Shown piece by piece: positions 33,365 to 45,844 of a stretch of DNA of 64,000 nucleotides. The first letter of the stretch is position 1. The number at the start of each line of letters is the position of its first letter. The stretch covers positions 1,054,001 through 1,118,000 of the forward strand of contig JAGVVL010000015.1 in assembly GCA_018287875.1 (NCBI GenBank). The letters run 5' to 3'. A program made the translations under genes and the position numbers. The stretch comes from Nigrospora sphaerica (Eukaryota; Ascomycota; Sordariomycetes; Amphisphaeriales; Apiosporaceae). Below the pieces are notes generated by a model. It was not told the origin of the DNA and ran no database searches. It saw only the letters and a list, made by a program, of their open reading frames with translations.

Positions 33365-36300
33365 ATGTTTTCCAACCAGGCTGCCCGGGCGTCAGTCGAC
33401 AGCCTGCCGCCCTTGTCTCCTCCGCATTCCCGGTCCGAGTTCCCTTTCCACCGGTATGCGCCCGCCGTTTCGATCTGCCCGCCGCCCGCCTCACTAACCG
33501 CTGCCCGTCTAGGCCAGGCTCCGTCGCAACCCGTCCCCCTGGGAGGCGAGGCTCCGCCGCGAGTTCCATACATTCGACGCACTCGATCCATTCGATAGGG
33601 GGTCATTTGGACACTTCGAGTAGTTGGTCACAGGGCATCCAAGAGAGTAGCCAGAACGGTATGCGTGCCCGAACTCGCTCCGTGTGAACGCCCGAGGACT
33701 TACACATGGCTCGAAGCCATTTCCACACTCCTGCAGCCTCCCATTGTCCGGACCGGCCTGCTGCCACACGCGGCGGCGCCTGCTTCCAGTGCCCACAAAC
33801 CGCCGACCGCTCGGGATATCCCTCCCGTCACCCTGACTACCATTGAACGCATCGACCCGGCCGAGTTCAAGCCCTATCTTACCCAGGTTGGTGCTCTGTA
33901 CGAGCAGTTGCGCCGCGTAAAAGAAAGCGACGACGATGGTGCCGATCACATCTTTCGACGAGATAGTAAGTCCGAGCCTTTCCCCGAAATCGACGAGGCC
34001 CATCTCCGCCCTGGCGGCAACAGGGGAAGACCACCCAGCTCGCGGAAGACCTCGGTCTCTTCTCTCGGTGCCACTTCGCCGGCAGAAGGCCCGCAGAGTC
34101 GGAGGAGATCGAGCTCCAGCTTGGGCCGGAGAGTGGCCCAGGGCCCTCCCCCTCTGAACACAATCCCGAATGTCTATTTCGACGAAGACTTCCACCTCGA
34201 AAACCCCCGAACGTTTGATGTTGTCAGTGAGAGGTCCGAGGTGGTGCGTCCAGCGCCAGGGTCCGCCGAGGAGAAAAATGCGGCCAATGGCAGCGCCGCT
34301 GCGCCTCGGAAAGCACTGGCGACGAATGCGATTCTGCAGGAAAAGCTCTCGTGGTACATGGACACGATCGAGATGCATCTTATTACTTCGATATCAACGG
34401 CATCGACAACCTTCTTCACGGCGCTTGGCTCTCTCCGGGAACTGCACTCCGAAGCCGCCGTGTCGGTCGACAGGATAAAGACACTGCGGCAGGAGCTCGA
34501 AACTCTGGATCGGGAGATGGCGACAAGCGGCCTCGAGATTGTGCAGAAGCGAAGAAAAATGGAGAACCTGCGGCAGTTGAACGACGCTGTCCAGCAGTTG
34601 CGCTACATTGCAGAGGGCCTGGCCGAATGCGAAAGCCTAGTCGATGCTGGGGAAATCGACAAAGCGCTCAAGAAAACGGAGGTTGTGGAGAAACTGATGG
34701 CCGGAAGAGGCCCGTGGCCCGGCCCCGAACCGGGGCGGTTCATGCGCGACATGCGCGATGCCGTGGCTCTGCAGGGCGTCAATGGCGACGTAGCCAATCT
34801 GCGGTATCGGATTGGGAAGGAGTACGAGTCGAGGTTCGTGGACGTGTTGATTGGGGACTTGCGCCAGCATGTCGAAACTGTCTCTCCTCAAGAAGTCCTG
34901 CTCCGATGGAGCAGCGCAGCCATGCGGTCTCGCGGGGCTCTGTCGAGAGAGCCTTCAGCATTCCCGGCTTATTTGTCCTCGACCGAGGCCCTCCGGTCGC
35001 AGCTGATGCCCATCGTCACCGGACTTGATCAGGCGAAACACATAACGATGGCCATTGCCACCTACCGGGAAACTGTGCTCCGCGAGATCCGCAAGCTGGT
35101 TCAGCGGCCGTTGCCCAGCTCGGACGATGATGATAACGTGACAATTACCTCGGCCTCGACAAAGAGTGGCCGGAAACTGTCACAGCAAGAGAAGTCGTCC
35201 ATACTGGCACGTAATCTTCGGGCGCTCGATCCTGTCGACGCCGAGGCTCTGTTTACCAAGATTTATATTGGCATCACAGAGACTCTCCGGCGGCTGTCGA
35301 CGCAGGTTAAAGTCTTGTTTGATGTTGCCAGCTCCATGGGCCAAGAGCCGGATCTCTACGCGGGGCTGCGGTCCCCCCCTCCGTTAAAGTCCCCTCCGCT
35401 GAACAGTGGAAACCAGGAGCTCCAGGAGGACATCCATCTTACCATGGACATGGCGAACCTCATGGGGCAAGCCGTGGATCTCGCGCAGGAAAAGATTGTC
35501 AAAGTGCTGCGCGTGCGGTCGGAACAGAGCTCGCATCTACCACTTGAGCTCTTCCTCCGTTACTTCACGCTGAACTTGTACTTTGCCAACGAGTGCGAGT
35601 CCATTTCCGGCCGGAGCGGCTCGGCCTTGAAAACGGTTGTCAACAGTCACATTAAGGAATTCATCGAACATCACGGCGACGCCGAGAAACAGAAGCTGGC
35701 CCAAGGCATGGAGTCGGACCAATGGGCGGCCAGGGATTTCAACGAAGAAAACAAGCGGTTGCTGGACAGGATCGTAGAGTCTAGCACCCAAGACGCGGCC
35801 GTCTGGACCGAAGGGAGCAAGATCTGGGTACCGTACGCGGAAGCGCAGACCAAGACAAACGGGCGGCCACGTGCCGAATCCAACGGGGCCACCAAGGAGA
35901 AGAACCGGAGTGCCGTGGTCGACTCGGAGTCCTTCATCCTGCCCCAGTCGGCCATACTCTGTCTTGACGGCATGGCGTGCTTCATGCAGTTGGTCGCCGG
36001 CATCCCGTCCATGGCCTCGGACGTGACGACGTCGCTGATTGCCTACCTGCAGCTATTCAACAGTCGGTGCACTCAGCTTATCCTAGGCGCGGGAGCCACG
36101 CGGTCGGCGGGACTCAAGAACATCACGACACGGCACCTTGCCCTCGCGGCCCAAGCCCTGTCCTTTATTTCCACGCTGATCCCCTACGTCCGGGAGTTTG
36201 TCCGTCGCGTTGCCGGCACGGGTGCCAATGTCAACCACGGCGCGTTGGCGTCGCTTATGGGCGAATTCGACAAGGTCAAGCGGCTCTACCAGGAGCATCA

Positions 36301-36856
36301 GAACAGCATCTACGACAAGCTTGTGGAGATCATGAGCGGACGGGCTGCTGCTCACACCAAAACCATGAAGGGTCTGGACTGGGACCGCCCGGCGGCGGGT
36401 GAGGGCGAAGCGACGGTGGACGTTTTCATGGAAACGCTGGTGAAGGAAACCATTACGCTTCACCGCGTGCTAAGCAAGCACCTGCCCGAGGGGACTGTGC
36501 TCTACGTCATGAAGCAGATTTTTGAGAGTTACAAGGCGCAGTTTGGAAAGGCGCTGCAGGGCATGGAAGTGCAGCAGGACCGTGGAATCAAACGGTACGT
36601 CCCGGCCGAGACTCATTGTGCGCGAATGGTTGCTAACGGGGCGGGCAGGATGGAAGAGGACATGGGGTACCTCAACTCGCGGCTGTCCAAAATGGGCGGG
36701 TTTGACGATACAGGAGAGTACCTACTCAACATTGTCAAAGCCAAGAGGCCAGACAAACCCCCGCCCGTACCGGCGAAGAACGGTACCGATGCGACGCCGA
36801 ACGGCGAAGCCGAGACGAAGGAGGAGAAAAGCGCGGAAACGGACAGTGCCAGGTAG
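33365..36856 (+). CDS. vps54: GARP complex subunit VPS54
   Basis: Tethering subunit for endosome-to-trans-Golgi retrograde vesicles. Four exons: 33365-33453, 33513-33658, 33717-36594 and 36649-36856; product 1106 aa. The start is ATG 33365 (MFSNQAARASVDSLPPLSP); the large frame alone begins without ATG, and intron 2 (33659-33716) is required because read-through hits a stop. The conserved start LLQPPIVRTGLLPH follows intron 2. N-terminal Ser-rich part; coiled coil about 270-340 (ELETLDREMATSGLEIVQKR); Vps54-N-like helical region; C-terminal VPS54 domain about 820-960 (SAILCLDGMACFMQLVAGIP, SAGLKNITTRHLALAAQALS). The last intron (54 nt, donor GTACGT, branch TGCTAACG) is in frame and stop-free; splicing gives KRMEEDMGYLNSRL. 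Shared promoter region with MCM5. Confidence 0.92.
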
Positions 36857-39800
36857 ATGACGGAGCCCCGCGTTCCCGACAACGTCACTTGGCGGCTGAG
36901 CCGGTAGCATCCGAGTATGTGTGTACGACTTGGGGAGTGGAGAGGCGTTTCAGAGGGAGGCATGGAACCGCGTGCATGCGCCCTTAGGCCCCCCCTCGCC
37001 GACGGGGCCGGACGGAGCACGAGCGCGCGCACGCGGCTATCGTACACTTCACACGACATGTATCCCTCCTGTACTTATACAGCGCATGCGGTCACGAATG
37101 ATGCGACACGTCTAGAGAAGTACCAGCTGGCTTTAATGAAAGTGCATGGGGCAGCGTGCTGAAGGCCGTGGTGTTTGTTGCCCGGTGCCGGAAAGCCGGA
37201 TGCGGGTCGGGTCGGGTCGGTGGGCATGCGCCGGCCGGTACGGAGTACGGGATGGGCAGTTCGGGCTCAAACTGTGGCCGAATCGGCCGGAAGGGCACGC
37301 GCCAATGGCATATACCCAGGGCATTTGTATGCATATGCGCGTCACAGGGACATGACGCGCGCCCACACACGGCATGGCATCACACGGTCCCTGCCTCGTC
37401 GCCGATCTACCGCTCGGTCGGATGCCCAACGCGAAGAGGCACGTCGGCCCCTGCCGTCCCACAGACGCACCCGGCGCCTTCTGAACCGCTCTGTTCGCCT
37501 GCTGACCTCGAACTGTGGTCCCCGGAACGAGTCGTACTCGGCACGAAGGATCGGGGGCCACCAGGATGATTTGGTCTCGGGTCATGTAGCGTGCTGCGTG
37601 ACGATGAGGGGAACAGGGTGAAACTGCCAAATGCGGCAGGCGTTCAAGACAGCGTGGTCCACGTTCCCATGCTTCCATATGGAACCGAGCCCACCTATGT
37701 TGGATAGTGATTCTGCCCTCGACACCGGCGCCTGGGCGGACCCCACGGCCAGGCACGGGCGCAGTAGAGGAGCCACTAGAACAGAGCTCAGAAGCGCCAG
37801 AAGAAAGCACCTGCGCCGCCGCGGAAACCAACCGAACGCGTGGCGACTCGGTCGATCGGCCATGGTCCGACTGTTCGTAGCTACCTATCGAACAGCCACC
37901 GCGGGTTAGAGCGACTCGGTTCGTCGCAGACATGGGACACCAGAGCGTCGAGCGAACGGGGCACGGCCAAGGCAGCGCGAGCGCTGGCACGGCACTGCAG
38001 GGCATGGACACCTGCGCCCCCGGGTTCTACGGGTAACCCCCGTGCGACCGAACGGCGGGAACCTCTTCTTCCTCCGCCCGCGCCTCTCTTCCTCCCCGCC
38101 TTGCACCTGTTTCTTAGTCGGTCTTGTCATCCAGGTGCCGTGACACGAGCAAGTGGGGGGCGCGTATCACTACGGACGCGCGCGAGGAGGGGCCGCGGGA
38201 CGATCAAGGATCGGCAGGAAAGCCGAGGGAGTAGTTCTTGGGGGTCCAGCTACGATGTGGTAGTGACCACTAGCTCCGAGGATTGCGCGACCAGCCGATC
38301 GGCTGGGCAACGTTTCACCGTTGAACGGGGTCGTTGTTGGCGCCCGTTGGGAGGTGGGGGGGAGGGGAAAAGGGCAAAGAAGGGGAAAGAAGAGACGACG
38401 ATGATCAGACGACAGGAAAAAAAAAGACACAGTAGGGGATTACCATCCGCGCATTGATGATCCGCTGGTACCCCGTAGCTTATTTGGACCACCGGTCGCC
38501 TTGGCGGGCAGAGCATCGCCGAGTCGTGGTGGCCTTGATTCCGCCCCCCCCTCGTGTGCAATACCTGTGTGCATAAACCGGGGCGCAACTCCAGGAAAAG
38601 GGTCCATGTAAGTCGGTGGCCCCTCGCTGTACACACCCTTCCCCCGGGCAACATGGCGCGTGGGAACCCCGACGACTTGATGCCCGAGATCCGATCCAGC
38701 CCCAGCGCCTCTCCATCCCATTTCTCCCGCCGTACGCGTATCAGACGGCGCCACGCGGGAGCGAGGGAAAAAAAAAAAAAAAAACAAGGGCGTGACCGGC
38801 CGGGAGGGGATTCGGGGAGAAAACAAAAGCAACACACAGCAAGAAAGGATGCCCTCGCCTCTCGGCTGCTTCTGGGCGTCGCGCGCGCGACGGAAAAGGG
38901 CGCTGCGGCGGCCGTGGAGGCGTCGGGGAGAAACATGAGACGACGGCTGGCCACCGTCGGCGCCATGTTCTTTCTTCCTCCCCCTCTTCCTTTTGTGGTG
39001 GAGGTGGGTGGGTGTGCTGTGCGTACCCGCCCGGGGGCATGTAGGAACGCTCCCCCCCCCTCTCTCCCCCTCTTTGCCGTGCTTTGAAGTACTTTGGTCG
39101 TACAGATAGGCCCGTTGCTCTCGGCGGAATCCTTCCTGCCCCCCTAGAACCTCCCCTGACTCGCTGGCCCCGCGAAAATTGACTACGCGCCCCTCTGGTG
39201 GCGTCCGAAGGCGTCCGGCTTTCTTCACACGGGCGTTGGGGCAGCGAGCGACCCTTGTCATGCTGGCCAAGCGAGCCAAGGCCCGGCTTGTCAACTGTTA
39301 AGTAGCACGAGGGGCCAGAGACACAATGGCAGTGACGCAGGGAAACAACAGTTATTGGACAGTGGGTTCGAAATTTTTCGCCGTCTATACGCCGTGGAAG
39401 CACACAGCAGCTCAAGTCGCTCAAGAGATTGAATCGTCTTCTAATATCTATGTACATGAATGGTATCAAAAAGGGGACGAATGAATGTAAGAAGTGGCCG
39501 CAAAGGGCGGCCCAAAAGGGGAAAAGAAGGGGCGCCAGGCGTTGCCAGGCGTTACGTGCCCTGCGAAGAGTAGAGAGATATCAAACCTCGTAAACATCTT
39601 TCGACAGGGACACGTATATCTGCGTATGTGCTTGCTTGTCTACCCGTCACGACTGGCCCAAGTCTATCCCTCTTGCTGAAAAAAAACATCCAAGAACGTC
39701 TCGGATGGTGCGCAGCGCTCGTCTCGGGAGGCGCAGCTGAACAAGTACGGGTCGTGGGTATCTCGTAAAACCATAAGCGTGGCAGTGTCATGTCGTCGTC

Positions 39801-39864
39801 ACTCAGCGCTCAGCGCGATGCTGGGGGCCGTCCGGGGCTCCACGTAGGGACAAAGAGAGCCCGT
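36857..39864. other. Gene-poor interval
   Basis: 3 kb between the 3' ends of VPS54 (+) and the DNase1-like gene (-). GC-rich with a 17-A run at 38768-38784, a 9-C run at 39052-39060, and several long frames on both strands that begin at GTG/CTG and read as Arg/Pro/Ser-rich low-complexity sequence. I take these as by-products of GC content. No RNA gene or transposon recognized. Confidence 0.5.
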
Positions 39865-40425
39865 TTAGAACTTGCCGAGGACAAACTTGCGGGGCAGAAG
39901 CGTGGGCTCCTCCCGCTTGCCGGGGCCCGAGTTGCCGCCGCCGAGAGTGCAGATCAGGTCCGTCTCGGGCGTCGAGACAGTCTGGATGTCGTCGGGGTGG
40001 TAGTAGGCCGTGTTGCAGGGGAACTTCACGCAGCCCGACATGGTCGACTTGGTCTTGGACTTGAGCTCGCTGCTCGGGTAGATGGTCTTGACGCCGTTGA
40101 CGTCGCTGGGGTCCACAATGGCCGAGACGTCAAAGTAGGTCAGCCCGTTCCAGCCCTGGAACATGACCTCACCGAGCATGCCGGGCTTGTTCTCCTTGCC
40201 CTCATCGATCGAGTACCAGTTGCCCTGCCAGCTGTCGGGGATCTCGACCTTGGCATCGCCGCCGCCCTCCACCGTGACCGACTTGATCTGGGGCTTGTTC
40301 TCGCTGGGCGTGAAGATGATGGTCTTCTTGCCGTCGTCCTGGTTCTGGAAGGTCACCGTGTTGGTGGCGCTGACCAGGCTGGCAGCGATGGCCATGGTAG
40401 CGGCAAGGTTGGTAATGAAGTGCAT
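39865..40425 (-). CDS. Small secreted DNase1-like fungal protein
   Basis: Single exon, 186 aa; ATG at 40423-40425. Signal peptide MHFITNLAATMAIAASLVSA, then one compact domain: TVTFQNQDDGKKTIIFTPSE, IPDSWQGNWYSIDEG, GMLGEVMFQGWNGLTYFDVS, IVDPSDVNGVKTIYPSSEL, and a cysteine-bearing end GCVKFPCNTAYYHPDDIQTV ... DLICTLGGG. This pattern matches a fungal secreted family usually labelled DNase1 protein; I see no catalytic residues of true DNase I, so the label should not be taken as activity. A KR pair in PGKREEP near the C-terminus could be a Kex2-type cleavage site. Abundant optimal codons suggest strong expression. A TATA-like box lies about 300 bp upstream. Role unknown. Confidence 0.8.
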   Translation of the reverse strand: MHFITNLAATMAIAASLVSATNTVTFQNQDDGKKTIIFTPSENKPQIKSVTVEGGGDAKVEIPDSWQGNWYSIDEGKENKPGMLGEVMFQGWNGLTYFDVSAIVDPSDVNGVKTIYPSSELKSKTKSTMSGCVKFPCNTAYYHPDDIQTVSTPETDLICTLGGGNSGPGKREEPTLLPRKFVLGKF

Positions 40426-43400
40426 TGTGAGTAGATTGATGGGTGATTCGTAGGTGTGCGGGTGGGTTTGGTCTCTGGGTATCAGAGTCGATCCGTGTCG
40501 GCTGCTGGTATATGGCAAGGAGTGCCTGTGTGTGTTTGTGTAAGTCGTTGGAAGGACGGTAAAACGTAACAACCAAGTACAACAACAATCAAGGAATGTG
40601 TAGACCAAAAAAGGAATGAATGGTGGTAGCTGCTAAGAGCTCGACAACGGTTCGGCAACGATGAGAGAATGTGAGGTGCTGGCTGATCAACAAAATCGGC
40701 AACAAGGGAGGGCGGGCTCGAGATGCTTTATACACGGCGAGACGACGAGCACGAGGATGGCCAGCCGGCGGCCAGGACCGAAGACGCAAGCCCATGCGAC
40801 AGCCCTCGAACCTGACTGGTGTGGTACCCCTTGGCTGTGACCATGCCAGTCAGAAAGTCGACGACGTCGTCCCCATCCAGCGCTGCGCCGGTTCCCACGG
40901 CGGGGTCTCTGTTCTCTCGAGCATTCTGGGTATATGGCTTGTACCTCAAGTATGCAGCCCAACCATGCGCGCCTCCCGGGGCCATAGGCGGCAGGGTGGG
41001 TAGTGCAGGGTGGAGGGAGAGGGGGTACTGCGGTCGAGACCACGGCGATGCTGCTGTTGCATGTTACGTCGGCTGAGCGAATAGGATCCCGGCTCCTGAT
41101 TCATGACTGCGGCAGCCTTCGCCCTCACCATCGTCTTAGCCTATACCTCGCCTTCCAGCCGGGAGCCAGCGTGCTTGGCCTCGCACTTGGAGAGTCGTCG
41201 TCGGTCCACCCGCCATCAACTGACTGCCTGGCTTCTTGAAAACGAGCGGGGGTTCCTGGCCGAGAGGCAGCCTTGCCCCAGCTTGTTGGCTCTCTCGGCA
41301 TCCCCGCTCGCGCCCAGAGCGCCACGGCTATCCGAAAGTCGGGATGCCAGAAGTGCGAATGCCAGATACGAGCACCTGGTTGTGAGTCGAGCCGACGGGT
41401 GGCCCGGCGGCTGCCCAGGCGCACTAGACAGCCCTAAGTGCTCGCTCGCCGTGGGGCTCGCCCAGCGGTCCAGAGCGGCAATAGTCCTTACCCGTTGCTT
41501 TGCATCATGGGTCCGGCTCTGGAGGGTGGGTATCCGACTGTTCCTTAACACGAGTCCAAAACGGACAAAAGGCGATGGAGGAAAGAGTTTTTTAGCCGCA
41601 GAACACCCAGGCGGCCTTACGTCTCCCATTGGCTGGCCTGATGCAGTGGCCAAGATGGTTCCTGGCCTGTTGCCCGGTACCTTACAGATCCATGCACAGC
41701 ATGTTGCTAGCCACGACAAGCGGGAGCGAGCCTACACAGGCCGAAAAACTTGGCTGAGGGAGCGCGCCAGGGGTGTCGGTTCAGACGAATCGGACGACGC
41801 GGCCGGCCGGCCGGGCAAGGGGGTGTCGGAACAAACACACGTCAGTCATTGGCGACAGAAACATCCGAAGGCTGGCAGACAACAAAAAGCAGTTTGTGCC
41901 TTTGCCGTCTCCTACCTTGCTGGCTAGCCAACCTTGGCTGCTGGCTTCCCCGACGCCGTCCGACACGTGTATACGCCTGCGTAGTTGGTCGTACAGGCCC
42001 GGGACTGGCGATATAGAGCCAGGAAAGTGCCCGGGGTCCTGACCGCAACGACACGCCTGAACTGTCGATGAGCTGCATCAAGAATAAGAACTAATGCCGG
42101 CCCAGACCGGCTCATGCGTTCTTTATCACAGACAACCCTCGCATCTCGATGCAGTCGCCACGCTGTAGTCACTGCCGCCCAGATGCTGGCAAGTGATCGT
42201 GAGAACCGGTGAGCCAACTGATGCACCACGCATCTAAGTAACGGTGATGGCCCGGCAGTCCAGCGACTGGCAAGTTACGACTGTTCCGTAGCCATCGATC
42301 GAGCCACGGTCAAAAGGCCTCAAAACTGCTGCGTAATCTGCCCTCAAAGCGTGTGCGCCCGCTTGGTGGAGAAAACGTTGGCTGTGAAGAGTTTTGTGAT
42401 CTAGAGCGTCCCGACCGGTAGGATGTGGGGGGAAGCAGGTACTGCCGAAGGAATATCCAGCTGGCCCGGATCTGACCAGTCACCCTCGTCCCAGACTCAA
42501 GACGATCGGCAGGAACAAACCTTTAGTTCCGTAGGGTTATCTCCCTCCCCTCCCTCCCCTCACTGCCTCCATCGTGGGTCGTGTCCTTGTTTTCCCGAGT
42601 CTGCATCGTCCCACTATTTCGAAGGCGTCGCGCGACCACATCCTGCCTGCTTTGTCGAGGCCCTTGGCGGGTATACGTACGATGTATACACGTATACCCT
42701 ACGGGCGGGGCAGGATTTTGCACCCTGACCAAGAATACGAGTACTGTCGGTCAGTGGTCGCCGCTGGGCCACTTCCCATGCAGTAATGACGTGGTCCAGG
42801 TGGCTTGCGGACGGCGTTTGCGTCTGGCTTCCCACCAGTACTCCATCCCCTCTCTCCGGTTAATGCCTTAGGGCGACGAAACCGACGACGAGCCTCACTT
42901 TGGTGCCAAGCCAGCCATCCACGATCGGGCCAGAGCAGAGCTATGAGTGTCTTCTTCTCCTTCTCGTTCGCCCCTTCACAGCTGGACTGGTCCGCGGGAG
43001 TCGTTCCGCAGTTTCCCGCCTCCGCGCATTCTACCGAATGGCCTCCTGGGTCGTCCGCTGTGTCCCAAAGCCGCAACGAACGCGAAACATGCCCGCACCA
43101 ACCGGGTGGCAAAAGTGACGGCCCCATCGGTCCGAATGAGATCAGTCGGTCATAAAATAGGTTGCCATGCACAGATAGAACGGTCGAGACGTCCTCTCAA
43201 AGCACGGCGCTGTCCCCATTGGGCCGAAGTGCTGCGTTCGTTCGCTTCTGGTTGTGGAAGTGCAAACGTCAGCATCCTGTTTAGGAGCCAGCACGGGGCA
43301 ATACTCCGCGACTCGCACATGCCCGCACTCGCAAGCCGTAACCGGATCCGGAATATGATGGAGAAGTGGTCGGGCGGGCGGCCGGTTGGCCTCGTCGCCA

Positions 43401-45844
43401 CGGATGCCACCCGGAAAACCCCTCACCTGCATCCCCGCTATGGGAACAGGCCAAGTTCTGTTGCCGAACAGATGGGCGCTGCGTGTCTGCGTCCTGGTTC
43501 CGGTCGGAAGCAAGCAGCAACAGAAGGCAAACGTTTTGCCGGAGCTTCCGAAGGAAAGGGTGAGAGGGTAGCCGCCTACATCGGACTGCTTGGTTGCATC
43601 CGTGTTGTTCCCAGCCCCCAGAGGCTCAACTGCACAGTTGGACCGACAGAACTCGACGGCGGTCTCGCAGTTGCCACTGGCACATCAGATACGTCCATGA
43701 GAGGGAAACTCTTGGCTTGGTGCTGTCGTTGGATCGAGACACCAAGCGGTGGGCGATGGTCCATCGCATGCAGTCTGCCGCTGCTCGCTTCGTTCACGGA
43801 AGCATGCCGTGCACATAGTATCAGTTGTGCTGCTGCCGCAAGCTGGGTTCAGGCCAAGTTCGAGTCGGCATCCGTCTTCGAGCTGCCATGATGAATCACC
43901 ACCGTCGTTATGGACGCAGCATGGGAGGAAGCGAATTCAATCGGTGGCGCTCCCGGTGTCGTCTTCGGGAGAGATAGGCCTGGTAAGAAGGGCATGCGCA
44001 CAAGGCCAGAAATAAAGAACTCTTGTAGTCCTTAAATATGTAGGAGAATGGGTGTAGTTTGGAGGTCAACAAGTAGTAGTCGCGCTCAGTTTCTTCGAGA
44101 CGTCAGTGCCACCCTGTGCACCTTCCCTTCTCATATGACCCAGCATTCCATTACCCCGCTGCTGTGTCACTCGCTAATAAGCGCGGGCCTGGGATTAATC
44201 AACCTGGGACCTCTTATACCGCACTCACACCATTTCCTCCCCAAGCATGCTCAAGGTTGCCAACGATCTACAGAAGCACAATTGACGATCATTTGGCCCA
44301 TCCATTCCACGGTATGGTCAGCCAGTCTAGTGTCCAACCGAATCAGGGATCGAGGGACTCGTCACCCGAACGCCAGTGATTGACAAGGGCCATTCAGCCA
44401 GCCACTATGTCGGCTCTCCATGGCACGCCTTCTCCCAGCCACAAGCGCGACGCACCTTTTGAGGCTCTCTGCGCAATCGCTCAGCTGCGCCATCGAGGCT
44501 GGGGATCTGACAAGGCGACCCCCGCGAGGGCGTTCCAGAAATAGCACGGCGGCTCCCGATGCCTTGCAGCCCTCGCATTCTCGTGACAGAAGGTAACGTG
44601 GTAAGAGTGTCTTACCCTCGCCATTCCCGCCTCCAGGCAAGAAAACATGCACCCGACCATGTGCGATAAGGACGACACAGCCGCATACGATGCACCTCGG
44701 CCGGTGGCCCCTCGTTAGGGAAAGGTTACGGCGCCGTGCTTGTTCAACACGAGGTTCGTTGGCTCCATGCCTCGAAAAGGCCTCATCCGCATCGGGATGG
44801 TCGTGATGAAAAACCACACGCTCCCCCCAGGCTCTTTCATCAGTCGCCCAAACCTATACGGACTTTGGGTGCAATATAGCCACCCAATCATGGCAATGGC
44901 GGTGCCCAAAGGCAGGCAGGAAGACTGGCAGGCCCTATCAGCGACCCATGTTCGCTCGGCTCGCTATCACGCCACCGGCTGAAGAGCAGTGACTCAGCAC
45001 CCTTCGAATCGCTTGTGTTGTGACTGGAATTTTCGATCGCCAGTGGGCCGGCGCAAAAACTTGTTGCTGGGGGGTGGGCTTTGTGGTTAACATCGACCTT
45101 TCTTCAACTGTCCAAGTGCCCGTTGGTAGCGTGGTCGCGCGGTGAAGCCATGTGGATGGGCATGTCTGCTGCCTTGGTAACCGTTATCGCGCCCCGGCCA
45201 GTTTGGCGGTAGCCGAAGTCGAAACCGGCAAGGCCCCTCGGGTTCCCACCATACGGTCGTACAGAATCAAGGCCAAGTTCTCGTGATCGGCCTCACGCAA
45301 AAGGCACCGATGCCGTCCAAAAACCGATAGATCGATGCTTTTGTGGATATGAGCCGTGGTCGTAACGAGGTAACGCGCCAATGGTGCGCAAGAGCGTTGC
45401 GCATTCCCTGGTACCCCGGGGCTGACACGGCTTAGAGCGGGCTCGCCGGGCATGTAACCAGCCTTTTTCACACTACCCACGACCGTTGAGTCGGCCCAGG
45501 CTGGCGGTACATCTCGCCATCCGTATACCTCTCCTGTCGTTCAAGGCAGATCCTGGATGTCCGAAGTACCGCCTCGGCTGCGTAATCGTCAGCGGCCTCC
45601 GCTCTCCAACCACTATGGTGCATGAGATGTCTACAAGTCATGACCGCCCGCCCGGCGAATAAATACCACGCCGTGGCCGGTCTTCCCGTATTACTTCTGC
45701 TCACCCATATCGCTTCGCTAATACTGCTGGCACACCTCTCTCGCTCTGGGAACACCGTCGAGTCTATCCGACCTTTACCATCGCTTGGCATATCGTCTTT
45801 CGGGAAACCCACTCCAGCTACACTCGCTACCGTCCGCCGTCGAT
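40426..45844. other. Long gene-poor interval
   Basis: 5.4 kb, the largest gap here. It is upstream of both flanking secreted/cell-wall genes (divergent). Longest frames are 41103-41927 (+, 274 aa, ATG) and 42947-43891 (+, GTG start). Both read as Arg/Ser/Pro/Ala-rich without domain, splice or codon support. No tRNA, rRNA or intact transposon is visible. It could be a large regulatory region, hold a non-coding transcript, or contain fast-evolving genes I cannot recognize. Confidence 0.45.
40726..40732 (-). promoter_or_regulatory. TATA-box candidate for the DNase1-like gene
   Basis: TATAAAG on the minus strand, about 300 bp upstream of the ATG. It would imply a roughly 270-nt C/T- and CA-rich leader. 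A second, weaker CATATA lies at about 40509-40515. Position-based inference. Confidence 0.4.

Noticed and set aside
33661..33716. Starting VPS54 inside the large exon
   Set aside because: No ATG there; the upstream two exons supply ATG and an intact frame, and this segment is the intron.
37133..38011. 292-aa minus-strand frame between VPS54 and the DNase1-like gene
   Set aside because: GTG start and Arg/Pro/Cys-rich random-looking sequence; no family resemblance.
38440..39294. 284-aa minus-strand frame
   Set aside because: Includes a poly-Phe stretch produced by the 17-A run and has no other coding features.
41103..41927. 274-aa ATG-initiated plus-strand frame
   Set aside because: Arg/Ser/Ala/Pro-rich sequence without domain, splice signals or periodic codon bias; expected by chance in GC-rich DNA. 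Kept only as part of the gap description.
42947..43891. 314-aa plus-strand frame
   Set aside because: Begins at GTG rather than ATG, low-complexity composition, no recognizable motif.
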